DNA of 64,000 nt, from contig NZ_AVQI01000030.1 in the NCBI RefSeq assembly GCF_000468115.1, positions 1 to 64,000 on the forward strand, read 5' to 3'. This document shows, piece by piece, positions 1 to 9,595 of the stretch. Below the pieces are notes generated by a model, which was not told the origin of the DNA, ran no database searches, and saw only the letters and a program-made list of their open reading frames with translations. How positions within the stretch are numbered: position 1 is the first letter of the stretch; each line of letters starts with the position of its first letter. Both the position numbers and the translations under genes were made by a program. This DNA is from Treponema socranskii subsp. socranskii VPI DR56BR1116 = ATCC 35536 (lineage in GTDB: Bacteria; Spirochaetota; Spirochaetia; Treponematales; Treponemataceae).

Positions 1-2
1 GA

Positions 3-95
3 ACTTCGCTCAATGTAAGGTACGGTGGTATCGCGTCTCCGTATGAAATGGAAAACTCAATACAGCCTCATTACCCATTAGAAAATACCCATTGA
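3..95 (+). CDS. Possible 3' end of a gene cut by the window edge
   Basis: Frame 3 is open from the first base and ends at TGA 93-95. It gives about 30 residues ending in PHYPLENTH. I do not recognise the protein. A small hairpin (CCATT-GAA-AATGG) overlaps the stop. The reading is supported only by the open frame and its position ahead of the next promoter, so it could be chance. Confidence 0.3.
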   Translation, partial: TSLNVRYGGIASPYEMENSIQPHYPLENTH

Positions 96-146
96 AAATG
101 GATTTCCGTGATTTCTAGCGATTTCGAGCAAATTTCTTCCGCACTC

Positions 147-175
147 TTGTATTTTGCCTATATACCAGATATACT
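147..175 (+). promoter_or_regulatory. Promoter of the exported beta-barrel-like gene
   Basis: TTGTAT (147-152), 17 bases, then TATACT (170-175). The predicted start near 182 leaves a short leader carrying TAGGAGG five bases before the ATG at 203, one of the best ribosome binding sites in the window. Confidence 0.6.
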
Positions 176-202
176 GAATACAATCTTATGTAGGAGGGCT
201 TT

Positions 203-1234
203 ATGACAATACGCAATCTCTTTAAATCGCTTTCCGTATTCGCGGCGGCATCTCTTTTATCGACCGCTTCCGTTTTCGGAGCAAACGCGGATATCGACAA
301 AGCGTTCGAATCTTTTACGGACAAAGTGACGGAAGTGCTTCCCGAAACGACGACGCAGCTCGGCGTTTGGTCGGACGCATATATCGGAAAACTGTTCCCG
401 TCCGCACCGCCGCATTTCGGTATCGGCCTTACGGTTTCCGGCACGTTTATGAATACGAAAGAATTTTCATCGACTGCCGAAGCAATCGTCAACGAAATCA
501 ACGGCAAGACTCCGGGAGCATCGAAAGACTTCAATTTTTCGATCCCGAACACTATCCCCTTTCCCGCTTATTCGATAAACGCGCGTTTGGGCGGCATCAT
601 CCTTCCCTTTGATGTCGGCTTGTACGGTTCATACTTAAAAATCAATTCGTTAAAGTTCGAAGATTTTACGGGAACGATCACGTACTATTCGTTCGGCGGC
701 GATATTCGCTATGCCGTTATGAAAGGAAGCACACTGCTTCCGAAAATATCCGTCGGTGCGGGTTACATATACACGCACATGGCGCTCGGTGCGGAAGGTT
801 CGTCGACGTATACATCCGACTTAACCGCACACGGCATTCCCGGCATTACCACTGCAACGGTTACGGCAAATACGGATATGAATACGAACTTCGACCTGCA
901 CACGCTTTTCGTACAGGCGCAGGTTTCGAAAAAATTCTTTATCCTGACGCCCTACGCCGGTATGCGCGCCTACGTTACGGCATCGAAAAACCATTACGAT
1001 TATGCATATTCGTCGACATACAAAGCAGGTGCCCTCTCGGGTAACGTTCCCAACGGAAGCGGAAGCGAAGCGCACGATTACAATTCGAACGGTTTTGCAT
1101 GGGGAAAAATCCAGCCGCAGCTCTATACCGGTCTCGGCTTAAACATCCTCTTTTTCGACTGCACCGTCGGCGGCTGCTGGAACCCGAGGAATAACCTGTG
1201 GAGCGCAAACGTAAGCGCGCGCTTTAAGCTATAA
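203..1234 (+). CDS. Exported, probably outer-membrane beta-barrel protein
   Basis: The 343 aa product starts with a signal peptide: charged MTIRNLFK, a hydrophobic stretch, then a likely cleavage after SVFGA near residue 27. The rest is rich in Gly, Ser, Thr and Tyr in alternating hydrophobic patterns (for example the stretches around IGLTVSG, DVGLYGSYLKI and KISVGAGYIYTH). It ends in VSARFKL, consistent with a terminal beta strand. Two cysteines lie near the C-terminus (FFDCTVGGCW). I do not recognise a named family; spirochaetes carry many lineage-specific barrels of this size. The start is supported by a strong ribosome binding site. It stands alone, with thrS downstream behind its own leader. 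Location in the outer membrane is inferred. Confidence 0.75.
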   Translation: MTIRNLFKSLSVFAAASLLSTASVFGANADIDKAFESFTDKVTEVLPETTTQLGVWSDAYIGKLFPSAPPHFGIGLTVSGTFMNTKEFSSTAEAIVNEINGKTPGASKDFNFSIPNTIPFPAYSINARLGGIILPFDVGLYGSYLKINSLKFEDFTGTITYYSFGGDIRYAVMKGSTLLPKISVGAGYIYTHMALGAEGSSTYTSDLTAHGIPGITTATVTANTDMNTNFDLHTLFVQAQVSKKFFILTPYAGMRAYVTASKNHYDYAYSSTYKAGALSGNVPNGSGSEAHDYNSNGFAWGKIQPQLYTGLGLNILFFDCTVGGCWNPRNNLWSANVSARFKL

Positions 1235-1332
1235 CACGGTTTTATTCGTGCGGAGGCTTTAATATATCCGACGCTCTCTCTGCGCCGTAATAAAGGGTAT
1301 TAAAGCCGACTGCAACCGCCTTATAGAAAACA

Positions 1333-1485
1333 TACAGTGCAAAACGTTGAGCACTGTACCCGATGCCGCTTGAAGCTTCGCTGCGAGGCTGCGTCGGGGT
1401 TATTGATTAAACATTCGATTTCGAGTTTGACAAAATTCGAAATACTGCGGGAAGCTTCTAAAAATATCACCTCTTAGAAGCTTCC
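1333..1485 (+). promoter_or_regulatory. Three consecutive hairpins in front of thrS
   Basis: Hairpin 1 has perfect 8-base arms (tacagtgc 1333-1340 and gcactgta 1351-1358). Hairpin 2 pairs cccgatgc (1359-1366) with gcgtcggg (1391-1398) with one G-U pair, and may act as a terminator for the upstream gene. Hairpin 3 has perfect 12-base arms (ggaagcttctaa 1450-1461 and ttagaagcttcc 1474-1485) around a 12-base loop. The third arm overlaps a possible -35 (TTAGAA 1474-1479), followed after 18 bases by TACGAT (1498-1503). The rest of the 1235-1512 gap shows nothing else. Confidence 0.55.
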
Positions 1486-1512
1486 TTAGATTTAACTTAC
1501 GATGGTACGTAT

Positions 1513-3270
1513 ATGGCACTCGACGAACGATTACAGACGATCAGGCACAGCTGTTCACATGTTATGGCGGAAGCGATTAAACATCTCTATCCGGGTACGA
1601 AAATCGCTATAGGCCCCGCGATCGATACGGGCTTTTATTACGATTTCGATTTTCCGAACAACGTCAAATTTTCGGAAAGCGATTTTCCTGCGGTCGAAAA
1701 AGAGATGCGGAAAATTCTTTCGGGCAATCACGAATTCGTGCGCAAAGAGATTTCAAAAGACGAAGCGCTTTCCCTTTTCAAAGACGAGCCGTATAAAATC
1801 GATTTGATACAAACCCTTCCCGCAGACGAAGCGATCTCCACTTACGAACAGGACGATTTTCGCGATCTCTGCCGCGGACCGCACGTTTCGAGCACGAAAG
1901 AGATAAACGCGCAGGCTTTTAAATTGATGAAAATTGCGGGCGCATATTGGCACGGAGACGCAAGTCAGCCGATGCTCACGCGCATATACGCAGCCTGCTT
2001 TGCAAAGCCGGACGATTTGAAAAATTATCTCAAAATGCTCGAAGAAGCCGACAAGCGCGATCATCGAAAACTCGGCGTAAAGATGGATCTCTTCCACATA
2101 GACGACGAAGATCCCGGCCAGATTTTTTGGCATCCGAACGGCTGGTCTGTGTATATAACGCTGCAGGAATACATGCGAAAAAAGCTCGAAGCCGACGGTT
2201 ATATGGAAGTCAATACGCCGGCGATTATGCCGCGCACGCTGTGGGAACGGAGCGGACACTGGGGACATTATCAAAAAAATATGTTTATCACCGAAAGCGA
2301 AAAGCGCATGTTCGCGATCAAGCCGATGAACTGCCCCGGCGCAATCGAAATATTTAAAACGCGGACGAGAAGCTATAAAGATCTTCCGATGCGCCTTGCC
2401 GAATTCGGTCACTGCGTTCGCAACGAGCCGAGCGGAACGCTCCACGGCATTATGCGCGTGAGAGGCTTCGTGCAGGACGACGCGCACATTTTGTGTACCG
2501 AAGAGCAGATCGAAAGCGAAGTCGCAAAGTTCTGCAAGCTCCTCGTCGGTGTATACGGCGATTTCGGTTTTAATAAAAATCTCATCGTCAAACTGAGCAC
2601 GATGCCCGACGATCACGTCGGAGACGAAGCGACGTGGCATCACGCCGAAAGCGCTCTCGGAAACGCGTGCAAAGAAGCGGGTCTCGACTACGACGTGCAG
2701 CCGAAAGAAGGCGCATTTTACGGGCCGAAACTCGAATTTACCCTCGTCGATGCGCTCGGCCGCGAATGGCAGTGCGGTACGATTCAGCTCGATTACCAGC
2801 TGCCCTCAAGCGAACGGCTCAACGCGGAATACATCGGAAAGGACAATCAAAAGCACCATCCGGTTATGCTGCACCGCGCCGTGCTCGGATCGCTCGAACG
2901 TTTTATCGGCATCCTCATCGAAAACTACGCCGGCGCTTTTCCCGCGTGGCTCCACTTCGAACAGGCGGCCGTCGTTCCCGTCGGACCCGACTTTTACGAG
3001 TATGCCGAAGCTGTGCGAAGCGCGCTCGCCGAAAAAGGCATACGCGCAAACGCATACGTCGACGAAAGCAATATGAAAAGCAAAATCAAATCGATAAGCT
3101 CGGAGCGCAAAACGCCGTACATCCTCATCGTCGGACAAAAAGAAAAAGACGAAGGTGCGGTAACCGTCCGCTTCCGCGCCGACAGCGGTCTCGAACAAAA
3201 AACGTTTTCGCTCAAAGACTTTGTCGCCTATGTGCAGGAAAAAACGAAAACGCACTACAACGGCATTTGA
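1513..3270 (+). CDS. thrS: Threonyl-tRNA synthetase without TGS domain
   Basis: This cytoplasmic class II synthetase charges tRNA-Thr with threonine. The 585 aa protein starts almost at the editing domain: HSCSH (residues 12-16) is the HxxxH motif, and DLCRGPH supplies the paired Cys and His. The catalytic core follows, with NCPGAIE (zinc Cys), [11 protein letters not shown] (motif 2), DDAHI and [13 protein letters not shown] (zinc His, motif 3), then an anticodon-binding domain. The usual roughly 60-residue N-terminal TGS domain is missing. The upstream frame is open only back to about 1462 and encodes nothing like it, so the short form is real and not a missed start. There is no ribosome binding site; TACGAT ends 9 bases before the ATG. 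Short ThrRS forms are known in some spirochaetes. Confidence 0.97.
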   Translation: MALDERLQTIRHSCSHVMAEAIKHLYPGTKIAIGPAIDTGFYYDFDFPNNVKFSESDFPAVEKEMRKILSGNHEFVRKEISKDEALSLFKDEPYKIDLIQTLPADEAISTYEQDDFRDLCRGPHVSSTKEINAQAFKLMKIAGAYWHGDASQPMLTRIYAACFAKPDDLKNYLKMLEEADKRDHRKLGVKMDLFHIDDEDPGQIFWHPNGWSVYITLQEYMRKKLEADGYMEVNTPAIMPRTLWERSGHWGHYQKNMFITESEKRMFAIKPMNCPGAIEIFKTRTRSYKDLPMRLAEFGHCVRNEPSGTLHGIMRVRGFVQDDAHILCTEEQIESEVAKFCKLLVGVYGDFGFNKNLIVKLSTMPDDHVGDEATWHHAESALGNACKEAGLDYDVQPKEGAFYGPKLEFTLVDALGREWQCGTIQLDYQLPSSERLNAEYIGKDNQKHHPVMLHRAVLGSLERFIGILIENYAGAFPAWLHFEQAAVVPVGPDFYEYAEAVRSALAEKGIRANAYVDESNMKSKIKSISSERKTPYILIVGQKEKDEGAVTVRFRADSGLEQKTFSLKDFVAYVQEKTKTHYNGI

Positions 3271-3331
3271 TCGATTTTTAAAATCGGCGTTTCGGCACTT
3301 CGTTTTAAGCGATATGGCGGATCACGACGTG

Positions 3332-4411
3332 CTATCGTATCTTTGTAACGCTTGCGTTGAATTCGGCACCCGACATCTTTCCTTCGGGATAAAAATTGAC
3401 TCCGTCGCGGAGCGTCATCAGTTCGTTTTCAACGCTGCCGAGCACCGCATCGAAATCGGGAGAAGCGAGCGGCACATCGGGAATCGGACTCGAAAGCATT
3501 CTGCTGCGATAACGCTCGGAATATCGTGCGGGGTTCGGATTTTTTCCCGCAGCCGTCCGCAAGTTCCATAAAAAGCGTGCACAAAGAATACGGCTCGCTT
3601 CCGCTGTCGATCGGAGTTGACCGTCATCCGAAATACCGGAAACGCTTTTCAACAAACCCGCACCCCGCACAACGGCGAACAATCTTTCGCCCCCGTACTT
3701 TTTTCCTCCGGTGTAGATATCCAAAAGCTGCGTCGACGCTTGCGTAATTTCGATCATCTGCAAAAGCGAGATCGATTCAAGCGGCAAAAATTTCGCAAGC
3801 GCTTTGTCGTCTGAAACGGCATCTTTAAGACGCCATGCTTTTTCGCGAAGCGGCGAATACGCGCTTTTATAAAACGGAGCGAGGAGCAAAAAAGCAGTAT
3901 CGAAGAGGCCTGCCGCTTCATCGTACCTTCCCGCCTTGTATGCGTCGAGGGCGGATTCGAGCACGAGAACTCCGTCTCCGCTTCGAAGCGAAAGCGCTTC
4001 TTTTAAATTAATAATTCCCAAGCGATGACCGAGCACGATCGCTTCGCTGTCGTCGGCATAGCGGCGGGCAGCCTGCTCGTAGCATTTTTTCGCTTCGTTC
4101 GAATTGCCGCCGATAAAATATGCGCGGCCCAAAAGCGCATAGAGACGGGAAGCCGCTCGTTTTTCAAGTTCGGGAAATGCGAGACGCTTTTGTATCTCCG
4201 AAATGATATGTGCTCTTTCGGATGCATAATTTGCCGCATTGTCCCCGCTGAAAAAAGCGGCGTCGAGAGATGCAAGGCGCGCCTGCATCGAAAGCGAAAA
4301 ACCGCCGTCAACCGTTTCATCGGAAGAGACGAGTACGTCTTTTTGAAACGTCATACAAGAAACAAGCGCAAACGAGAGCGCCGCAAAAACAATAATTATT
4401 AATTTTTTCAT
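3332..4411 (-). CDS. Lipoprotein with TPR-like helical repeats
   Basis: The 359 aa protein begins MKKLIIIVFAALSFALVSC, a lipoprotein signal peptide with the lipobox LVSC, so it should be lipid-anchored outside the inner membrane. The body is alpha-helical. The part around LYALLGRAYFIGGNSNEAKKCYEQAARRY reads as a tetratricopeptide-like repeat. The ATG at 4411 overlaps the stop of the upstream 880 aa gene as ATGA, so translation is probably coupled; an ATG 12 bases earlier lies inside the upstream gene and is less likely. The two proteins probably act together in the envelope. The family is not recognised. Confidence 0.75.
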   Translation of the reverse strand: MKKLIIIVFAALSFALVSCMTFQKDVLVSSDETVDGGFSLSMQARLASLDAAFFSGDNAANYASERAHIISEIQKRLAFPELEKRAASRLYALLGRAYFIGGNSNEAKKCYEQAARRYADDSEAIVLGHRLGIINLKEALSLRSGDGVLVLESALDAYKAGRYDEAAGLFDTAFLLLAPFYKSAYSPLREKAWRLKDAVSDDKALAKFLPLESISLLQMIEITQASTQLLDIYTGGKKYGGERLFAVVRGAGLLKSVSGISDDGQLRSTAEASRILCARFLWNLRTAAGKNPNPARYSERYRSRMLSSPIPDVPLASPDFDAVLGSVENELMTLRDGVNFYPEGKMSGAEFNASVTKIR

Positions 4412-7050
4412 CGTATATCCCACGCATATAAATTTTTATCGAACGAAAGCACGATACATTCGTCTTTTTTATCGCCGTTGACATCCGCGATGACGGGTAC
4501 GCCCCTGCCCGCGACGGGAAACCCGGATACGAGTTCGAGTGACTGCATAAAACCGTAGAGCACGTTTTCGTCGGCGCACGCGTACACGGCATCTCCCGAA
4601 GATGAACGCACGGAAGCGATGCGCCCTTGCCGCGCGGAAGACGCGCCGGGAATCTTTACCGTCGTAAAGGTACCGTCAAGTGCAAAGCGATACAGTTCCG
4701 CATCCTCCGAAAGCGCAAAGAAAAAAGAGCCGCACGAAACGACATTCGTATAAAACACGCCGTTCGTCTCTATCGGAAATCCGTCTTCGAGTTTACCGTC
4801 TTTGAAAAGGTAAAATCTGCCCGATTGCGTTATAAACGCCGTATAGAGAAAGCCGCCGCTTTCCATGAGCGCAGGCGAATCGAAGCCTATGCCGTCTATT
4901 TCCATCGGCTCGGAAGCATTAATAATTTTTTGATTTTTCATGAGATAGATCGAACCTGCAAACGACTTTTCGTATACCGCAGCCGTATCGCCCGAAAAAG
5001 AAGGCGCGGAAAGAATTTCGCCGTCGTCCGGAAGCTGCACTTCGTCGTAGGTACCGTCGTCTTTTACGACGAGGATGACCGATCCCCGAGACGGAATCAA
5101 AAGCGTTTTACCGAATGCCGCAGGTCGCGCAGACGGGACGGTGCCCGTGAGAATCGGAAAGTTTCCGACGTTTTCAAGAACACGGTTCAGCAAATGTACC
5201 GCACCGTTCGCACCGACTGCCCAAAGCACGCCCCCATCCCTGCACTTTTCGGCAGCGGAAACGATCGAAGCGTTTTCGGCCAAGCTGAGTTCGGTCCGCT
5301 TCATCGACGAAAGTTCGAGAGAACGTATCTTTTTTCCGCTTTCAAGCCAAAACACCGCGCCGGGATTTTTGCCCGCTTCCGCATGCAGTAAAAAGTCGGT
5401 CGTACCTTCGAGCGCGATCGGAAAACCCGGAACGAGGCGCATATCCGATGCCGAAGAAGCGACCGCATGGAGCTGACAAGTGAGCACCGAATTTTTTAAG
5501 CGGAAATCGCAGCGGCCGACAGTGTACAGCTTTAAGACGTCGGCAAGCAGCGTACCGTTTCGGATAAAAAACGGAACGCTGCGTTTCAGATCGTAATACA
5601 CGCTCACCGTCGCTTCCGCCGAAAGATTGCCCGAAACAGTTTTCCAATTTTCGTTTCGCGCGAGCATTTTTCGTTCTTTCAGATCGTTATATACACCGGC
5701 TAAATTTTGCGGCGACTCCGAAAAATAGATGTAATTCCCCTGCACAAAATAATACGGACGCGGCAAATCAACGCCGAACGACGAAAGCAGTTCGCGTAGC
5801 AGCGGCGGCATATCGATGCGGGGAAGCCGCACGCCGCCGATTATTAAATTCGTATTGTTTTCGATCGCAAACGACGAAAATATGGAGTCGAATATTTTTT
5901 CACGTTGACGTGCGTCTCGTATTTCGATCGCAAAAACGGGATCGGTGTTGCCTTCAATGCCGAGCACGGCGCATTCGCTTCCCGTCCATGAAAAAACGAT
6001 ATCGTCGAGCGAAACCGAAAAGAGCCGCCTGCACCACGCATTCGCTCGCTGCCATGTACGCTCGATATCCGTCGTCCTTTGTAAAAGCGGAAAAAGCGCG
6101 TCTTTCAATTCGCTGAACTGCCCCGCATTGAGCAGCGTATAATACTGCACGTTCTCTCCGAGCTGCGAAAGGAGTGCGGGCATTTTCGAATTTTTTATTA
6201 AAAGAGGCGCAAGCGGAGATGCGTTCGTATCGGAAATCGCAAACGGGAATTCCGCTTTGACCGTGATATCGGCATCTGATATACCGAACGAAACGACACT
6301 GAGGGCCGTTTCATCGAGCAGAGAAGAAACTGCCCCGGCGACATCGTTTCCGGCGGTAACCTGTTCGACGAGCCGCTTTCCGTTTGCCACGATGCGGATC
6401 GGCTCGCCGCTTTTTTGCAGCAAAAGCGCTTTTTCTTCTTTTTTGTACGCACGGACATTGTCATCCAAAATCGCACGGGAAAGCGTAGCGAGCGAATCGG
6501 ATGCAACGAGTAGATTGCGCTTTTGAGCAATATAATACGCCGCATTTTTTCCTGCAGCGTATTTGAAATACGGAAAATCGTAATCTTTGACATAGTCCAA
6601 ATTATTAATATTCAAATGCGGTGCGACAAGAGACGCGAAGCGCGTCAACGCGGAAAGAAAGCTCATATCGATAAGTGCGATATACGACGAAGCTCCCTTT
6701 GCCGCATAAAAAGCGGCATACACGCTTCGAGATGCGGCAAAGCGCACGTATTTGTTGCTGCGCAGAGCCGACGAGCGGAACTCCATAAACGGAGCGCGGT
6801 AATTCGAAAGCAGCGGATCGGCAAGCAGCACGTCGGCGGCTTTCAAATCGACTATCGGAGAGACGGCATCCCACAGAGAATCGGTGTGCACGAAAACCGA
6901 ATAATCGGACGGAATCACGTCAAGAGGCGACATTCTGTCGAGAGCGGAAAAACCGATCCACCCGAACAGAGAGACGAGAATGACGCACAGAAAAATCAAA
7001 ATCCCTTTGAAAAGCCGCACAATGAACGGCGATTTTTTCTTTTCATTCAT
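4408..7050 (-). CDS. Large membrane-anchored protein with C-terminal propeller-like region
   Basis: The 880 aa protein has a basic N-terminus and one membrane segment (about residues 14-33, LFKGILIFLCVILVSLFGW), with the remainder probably periplasmic. Residues 35-530 form a long alpha/beta region of unknown fold. From about residue 600 there are repeated blade-like strands (VLWAVGANGAVHLLNRV, GFLYTAFITQSGRFYLF, AVYACADENVLYGF) ending in PVIADVNGDKKDECIVLSFD. This last part has the look of an FG-GAP/VCBS or PQQ-type propeller blade with a calcium-like DxNxD loop. It is the first gene of a two-gene unit with the downstream lipoprotein (4-base overlap). TATACT ends 7 bases before the ATG, leaving no leader. 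The function is unknown. Confidence 0.8.
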   Translation of the reverse strand: MNEKKKSPFIVRLFKGILIFLCVILVSLFGWIGFSALDRMSPLDVIPSDYSVFVHTDSLWDAVSPIVDLKAADVLLADPLLSNYRAPFMEFRSSALRSNKYVRFAASRSVYAAFYAAKGASSYIALIDMSFLSALTRFASLVAPHLNINNLDYVKDYDFPYFKYAAGKNAAYYIAQKRNLLVASDSLATLSRAILDDNVRAYKKEEKALLLQKSGEPIRIVANGKRLVEQVTAGNDVAGAVSSLLDETALSVVSFGISDADITVKAEFPFAISDTNASPLAPLLIKNSKMPALLSQLGENVQYYTLLNAGQFSELKDALFPLLQRTTDIERTWQRANAWCRRLFSVSLDDIVFSWTGSECAVLGIEGNTDPVFAIEIRDARQREKIFDSIFSSFAIENNTNLIIGGVRLPRIDMPPLLRELLSSFGVDLPRPYYFVQGNYIYFSESPQNLAGVYNDLKERKMLARNENWKTVSGNLSAEATVSVYYDLKRSVPFFIRNGTLLADVLKLYTVGRCDFRLKNSVLTCQLHAVASSASDMRLVPGFPIALEGTTDFLLHAEAGKNPGAVFWLESGKKIRSLELSSMKRTELSLAENASIVSAAEKCRDGGVLWAVGANGAVHLLNRVLENVGNFPILTGTVPSARPAAFGKTLLIPSRGSVILVVKDDGTYDEVQLPDDGEILSAPSFSGDTAAVYEKSFAGSIYLMKNQKIINASEPMEIDGIGFDSPALMESGGFLYTAFITQSGRFYLFKDGKLEDGFPIETNGVFYTNVVSCGSFFFALSEDAELYRFALDGTFTTVKIPGASSARQGRIASVRSSSGDAVYACADENVLYGFMQSLELVSGFPVAGRGVPVIADVNGDKKDECIVLSFDKNLYAWDIR

Positions 7051-7057
7051 AGCGTAT

Positions 7058-7099
7058 AGTATAGCAGATATGTAATTTTTTTTCAGTATCTGCTATACT
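7058..7099. promoter_or_regulatory. Divergent promoters built on a perfect 13-base inverted repeat
   Basis: The sequence tatctgctatact (7087-7099) is repeated exactly in inverted orientation at 7058-7070, with 16 bases between. Each arm ends in a TATACT -10 box directed outward. The left one ends 7 bases before the ATG at 7050, the right one 9 bases before the ATG at 7109. Both genes then begin ATGAATGA. No good -35 is visible for either, so an activator bound to the repeat is possible. Confidence 0.6.
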
Positions 7100-7108
7100 T
7101 GTTTCTAT

Positions 7109-7594
7109 ATGAATGACGAACGAAAACAATTTTTTATCGAACTTGAAGGAAAAACGGGCGATGCCGTCGAAGAACTGGAATTCGTGTGCATCAATGCGGA
7201 TAAAAAAACATACGCCGCGCTCTCGCTCACTTCTTCGCGTACCGAGCTTTGGGGACTCCTCGTCTTTTGTGCGCACGGACTGTATTTTTACGTTTCCCCG
7301 TCCGAAAATTTTATGTCTCTGATGTTTCGGCAGATGACACACGGAAGCAAACCCTCCGAACAGCTCATCGACCTCGGCCGAATCGAAGCGCTCGAAACCG
7401 AATTGCCTCAGAAAAAATGGTATTCCGTACTTTTTACCGATGTAAAACACCGTATCGATGCGTCGTTCGTCTTTGAAAAAAAACAATATTATTTTTCGAT
7501 GACGACGCTCTCTCCGGCATCAGGCGTACAAGAGCGGATTCAAAAAAAGCTGCACGGAAAATCGGCGGTATCGACATACATAAGCTCGCCGTAG
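7109..7594 (+). CDS. Conserved-looking cytoplasmic protein of unknown function
   Basis: The 161 aa protein has no signal peptide or membrane segment. It is a mixed alpha/beta sequence with aromatic-rich strands (LLVFCAHGLYFYVSP, KKWYSVLFTDVKHRID, KQYYFSM). The layout, with a central YFYVSPSENFMSLMFRQMT stretch, is that of a compact single domain, but I do not recognise it. It is divergent from the envelope gene pair and shares an inverted-repeat promoter with it, so it may be expressed under the same conditions. Two hairpins follow it. Confidence 0.65.
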   Translation: MNDERKQFFIELEGKTGDAVEELEFVCINADKKTYAALSLTSSRTELWGLLVFCAHGLYFYVSPSENFMSLMFRQMTHGSKPSEQLIDLGRIEALETELPQKKWYSVLFTDVKHRIDASFVFEKKQYYFSMTTLSPASGVQERIQKKLHGKSAVSTYISSP

Positions 7595-7601
7595 AGCAGA
7601 A

Positions 7602-7676
7602 GTTAAATTGAACGGCGCTATTTCAGATGTTCAATTTAACCGGCCGACGCGCATCACGCACCGACCGGTTTTATCT
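7602..7676 (+). terminator. Tandem hairpins, probable terminator
   Basis: gttaaattgaac (7602-7613) and gttcaatttaac (7629-7640) form a perfect 12-base stem. A second stem pairs aaccgg (7638-7643) with ccggtt near 7666, followed by a short T-rich run. The second is the more terminator-like. Confidence 0.5.
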
Positions 7677-7719
7677 ATTAATAATTATTAAAAATAATCC
7701 GAGCGACGAGGCGAAAGCC

Positions 7720-7784
7720 TTACTTGCCGATTACGCGGATCATTTCACAGAGCTTATTCGAGTAGCCCCACTCGTTGTCATACC
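7720..7784 (-). pseudogene. Orphan 3' tail of a second gap gene
   Basis: On the minus strand this 65-base stretch encodes [20 protein letters not shown] followed by a stop, which is the C-terminus of GAPDH. It matches the end of the intact gap gene (7822-7886) at 60 of 65 positions, offset by 102 bases. Four of the five differences are silent; the fifth changes Ser to Gly. Homology stops abruptly at 7784. The 37 bases between the two tails hold a hairpin with perfect 8-base arms (cacggtcg 7785-7792, cgaccgtg 7806-7813). It has no start codon and is not translated alone. Confidence 0.85.
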
Positions 7785-7821
7785 CACGGTCGAAGCAAGT
7801 GCGTACGACCGTGCACAATAC

Positions 7822-8883
<1,062 letters not shown>

Positions 8884-8912
8884 TTATTAATAAAAATCAT
8901 TTTACGGGAATA

Positions 8913-8941
8913 ATTTTACGCTTTATAAAAGCCAGTGTCAA
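8913..8941 (-). promoter_or_regulatory. gap promoter
   Basis: Read on the minus strand: TTGACA (8941-8936), 17 bases, TAAAAT (8918-8913). This is among the best -35/-10 matches in the window and leaves a leader of about 35 bases with an AAGGGG ribosome binding site. Confidence 0.75.
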
Positions 8942-8956
8942 GTTGATTAAAAATCG

Positions 8957-9583
8957 TTAGCCTTGTTGCGTCTTTTTCTTTCGATCGATATAGCCGCTTT
9001 CTTCGAGGTAGCGGCGGCGGGAGATGATGAGACCGATGAGTTCCTGATACATATTGTAGTCGACTTCAAGCGCAATCGGCAAAACGAAAAATTCGGTTTC
9101 GTCGCAGTACCGCTCGATAAACGCGGGATCGGTGACAAAGCCGAGGCTTATCATATTGCTGATCCTGTCGGCGCATTTTAATATTTTCGCTTTTTGACTT
9201 CCGCTTTGGATGATGGTACGCAGGTAATCGCTTTTCGGCTGCCCTTCTTTTCGCGTCACTTCGAGGACGAGCTTGTACACTTTCGGCCCGTCTTCGTCGA
9301 TATCGATTATTAAATTCGGATCGAAGCCGGGCACGTCTTCGATGACGTCGTGAATGCACGACGCTTTCAAAAGCACCGAATCGATATAGCCGTAGTCGAT
9401 GAGGATACTCATCGTGTCGAGCTGATGACGGAACATATTGCCGCCGGCGTGACGGGCTTTGCCGATGAGTACCGTCGCAAGCTGCATGTACGGCGCGAGG
9501 TAAATGTTTTTCAACTGGCGCATGGATTTGTTGTCCATCCTGCCCGAACGGTCGACATGCATTTTGTACTTCAATCGTTTCAT
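8957..9583 (-). CDS. Stand-alone SpoT-like HD hydrolase
   Basis: The 208 aa protein is a single HD domain resembling the (p)ppGpp hydrolase half of RelA/SpoT, or the small Mesh1-type enzymes. The metal and catalytic residues can be placed: H53 (FRHQLD), H78-D79 (CIHDVIED), E82-D83, and D139/N143 in KCADRISNM. No synthetase or TGS/ACT region follows, so it would only hydrolyse an alarmone or related nucleotide. It starts 12 bases after valS with its own GAGG site, so the two are co-transcribed. That suits a link between aminoacylation and the stringent response, but the substrate is inferred. Confidence 0.8.
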   Translation of the reverse strand: MKRLKYKMHVDRSGRMDNKSMRQLKNIYLAPYMQLATVLIGKARHAGGNMFRHQLDTMSILIDYGYIDSVLLKASCIHDVIEDVPGFDPNLIIDIDEDGPKVYKLVLEVTRKEGQPKSDYLRTIIQSGSQKAKILKCADRISNMISLGFVTDPAFIERYCDETEFFVLPIALEVDYNMYQELIGLIISRRRYLEESGYIDRKKKTQQG

Positions 9584-9595
9584 CGGCTCCGCCTC

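Noticed and set aside
18-45. A T-box-like string (ggtggtatcgcg) at the left edge
   Set aside because: It resembles the T-box core AGGGTGGNACCGCG, but no antiterminator or terminator follows and the next gene is a beta-barrel protein. The same bases read as codons (YGGIAS) in an open frame.
1753-2643. Long open frame antisense to thrS
   Set aside because: Frequent codons such as gaa, tcg, atc and gcg have frequent reverse complements here and TTA/CTA/TCA are rare, so antisense frames stay open. The protein matches nothing and thrS is certain.
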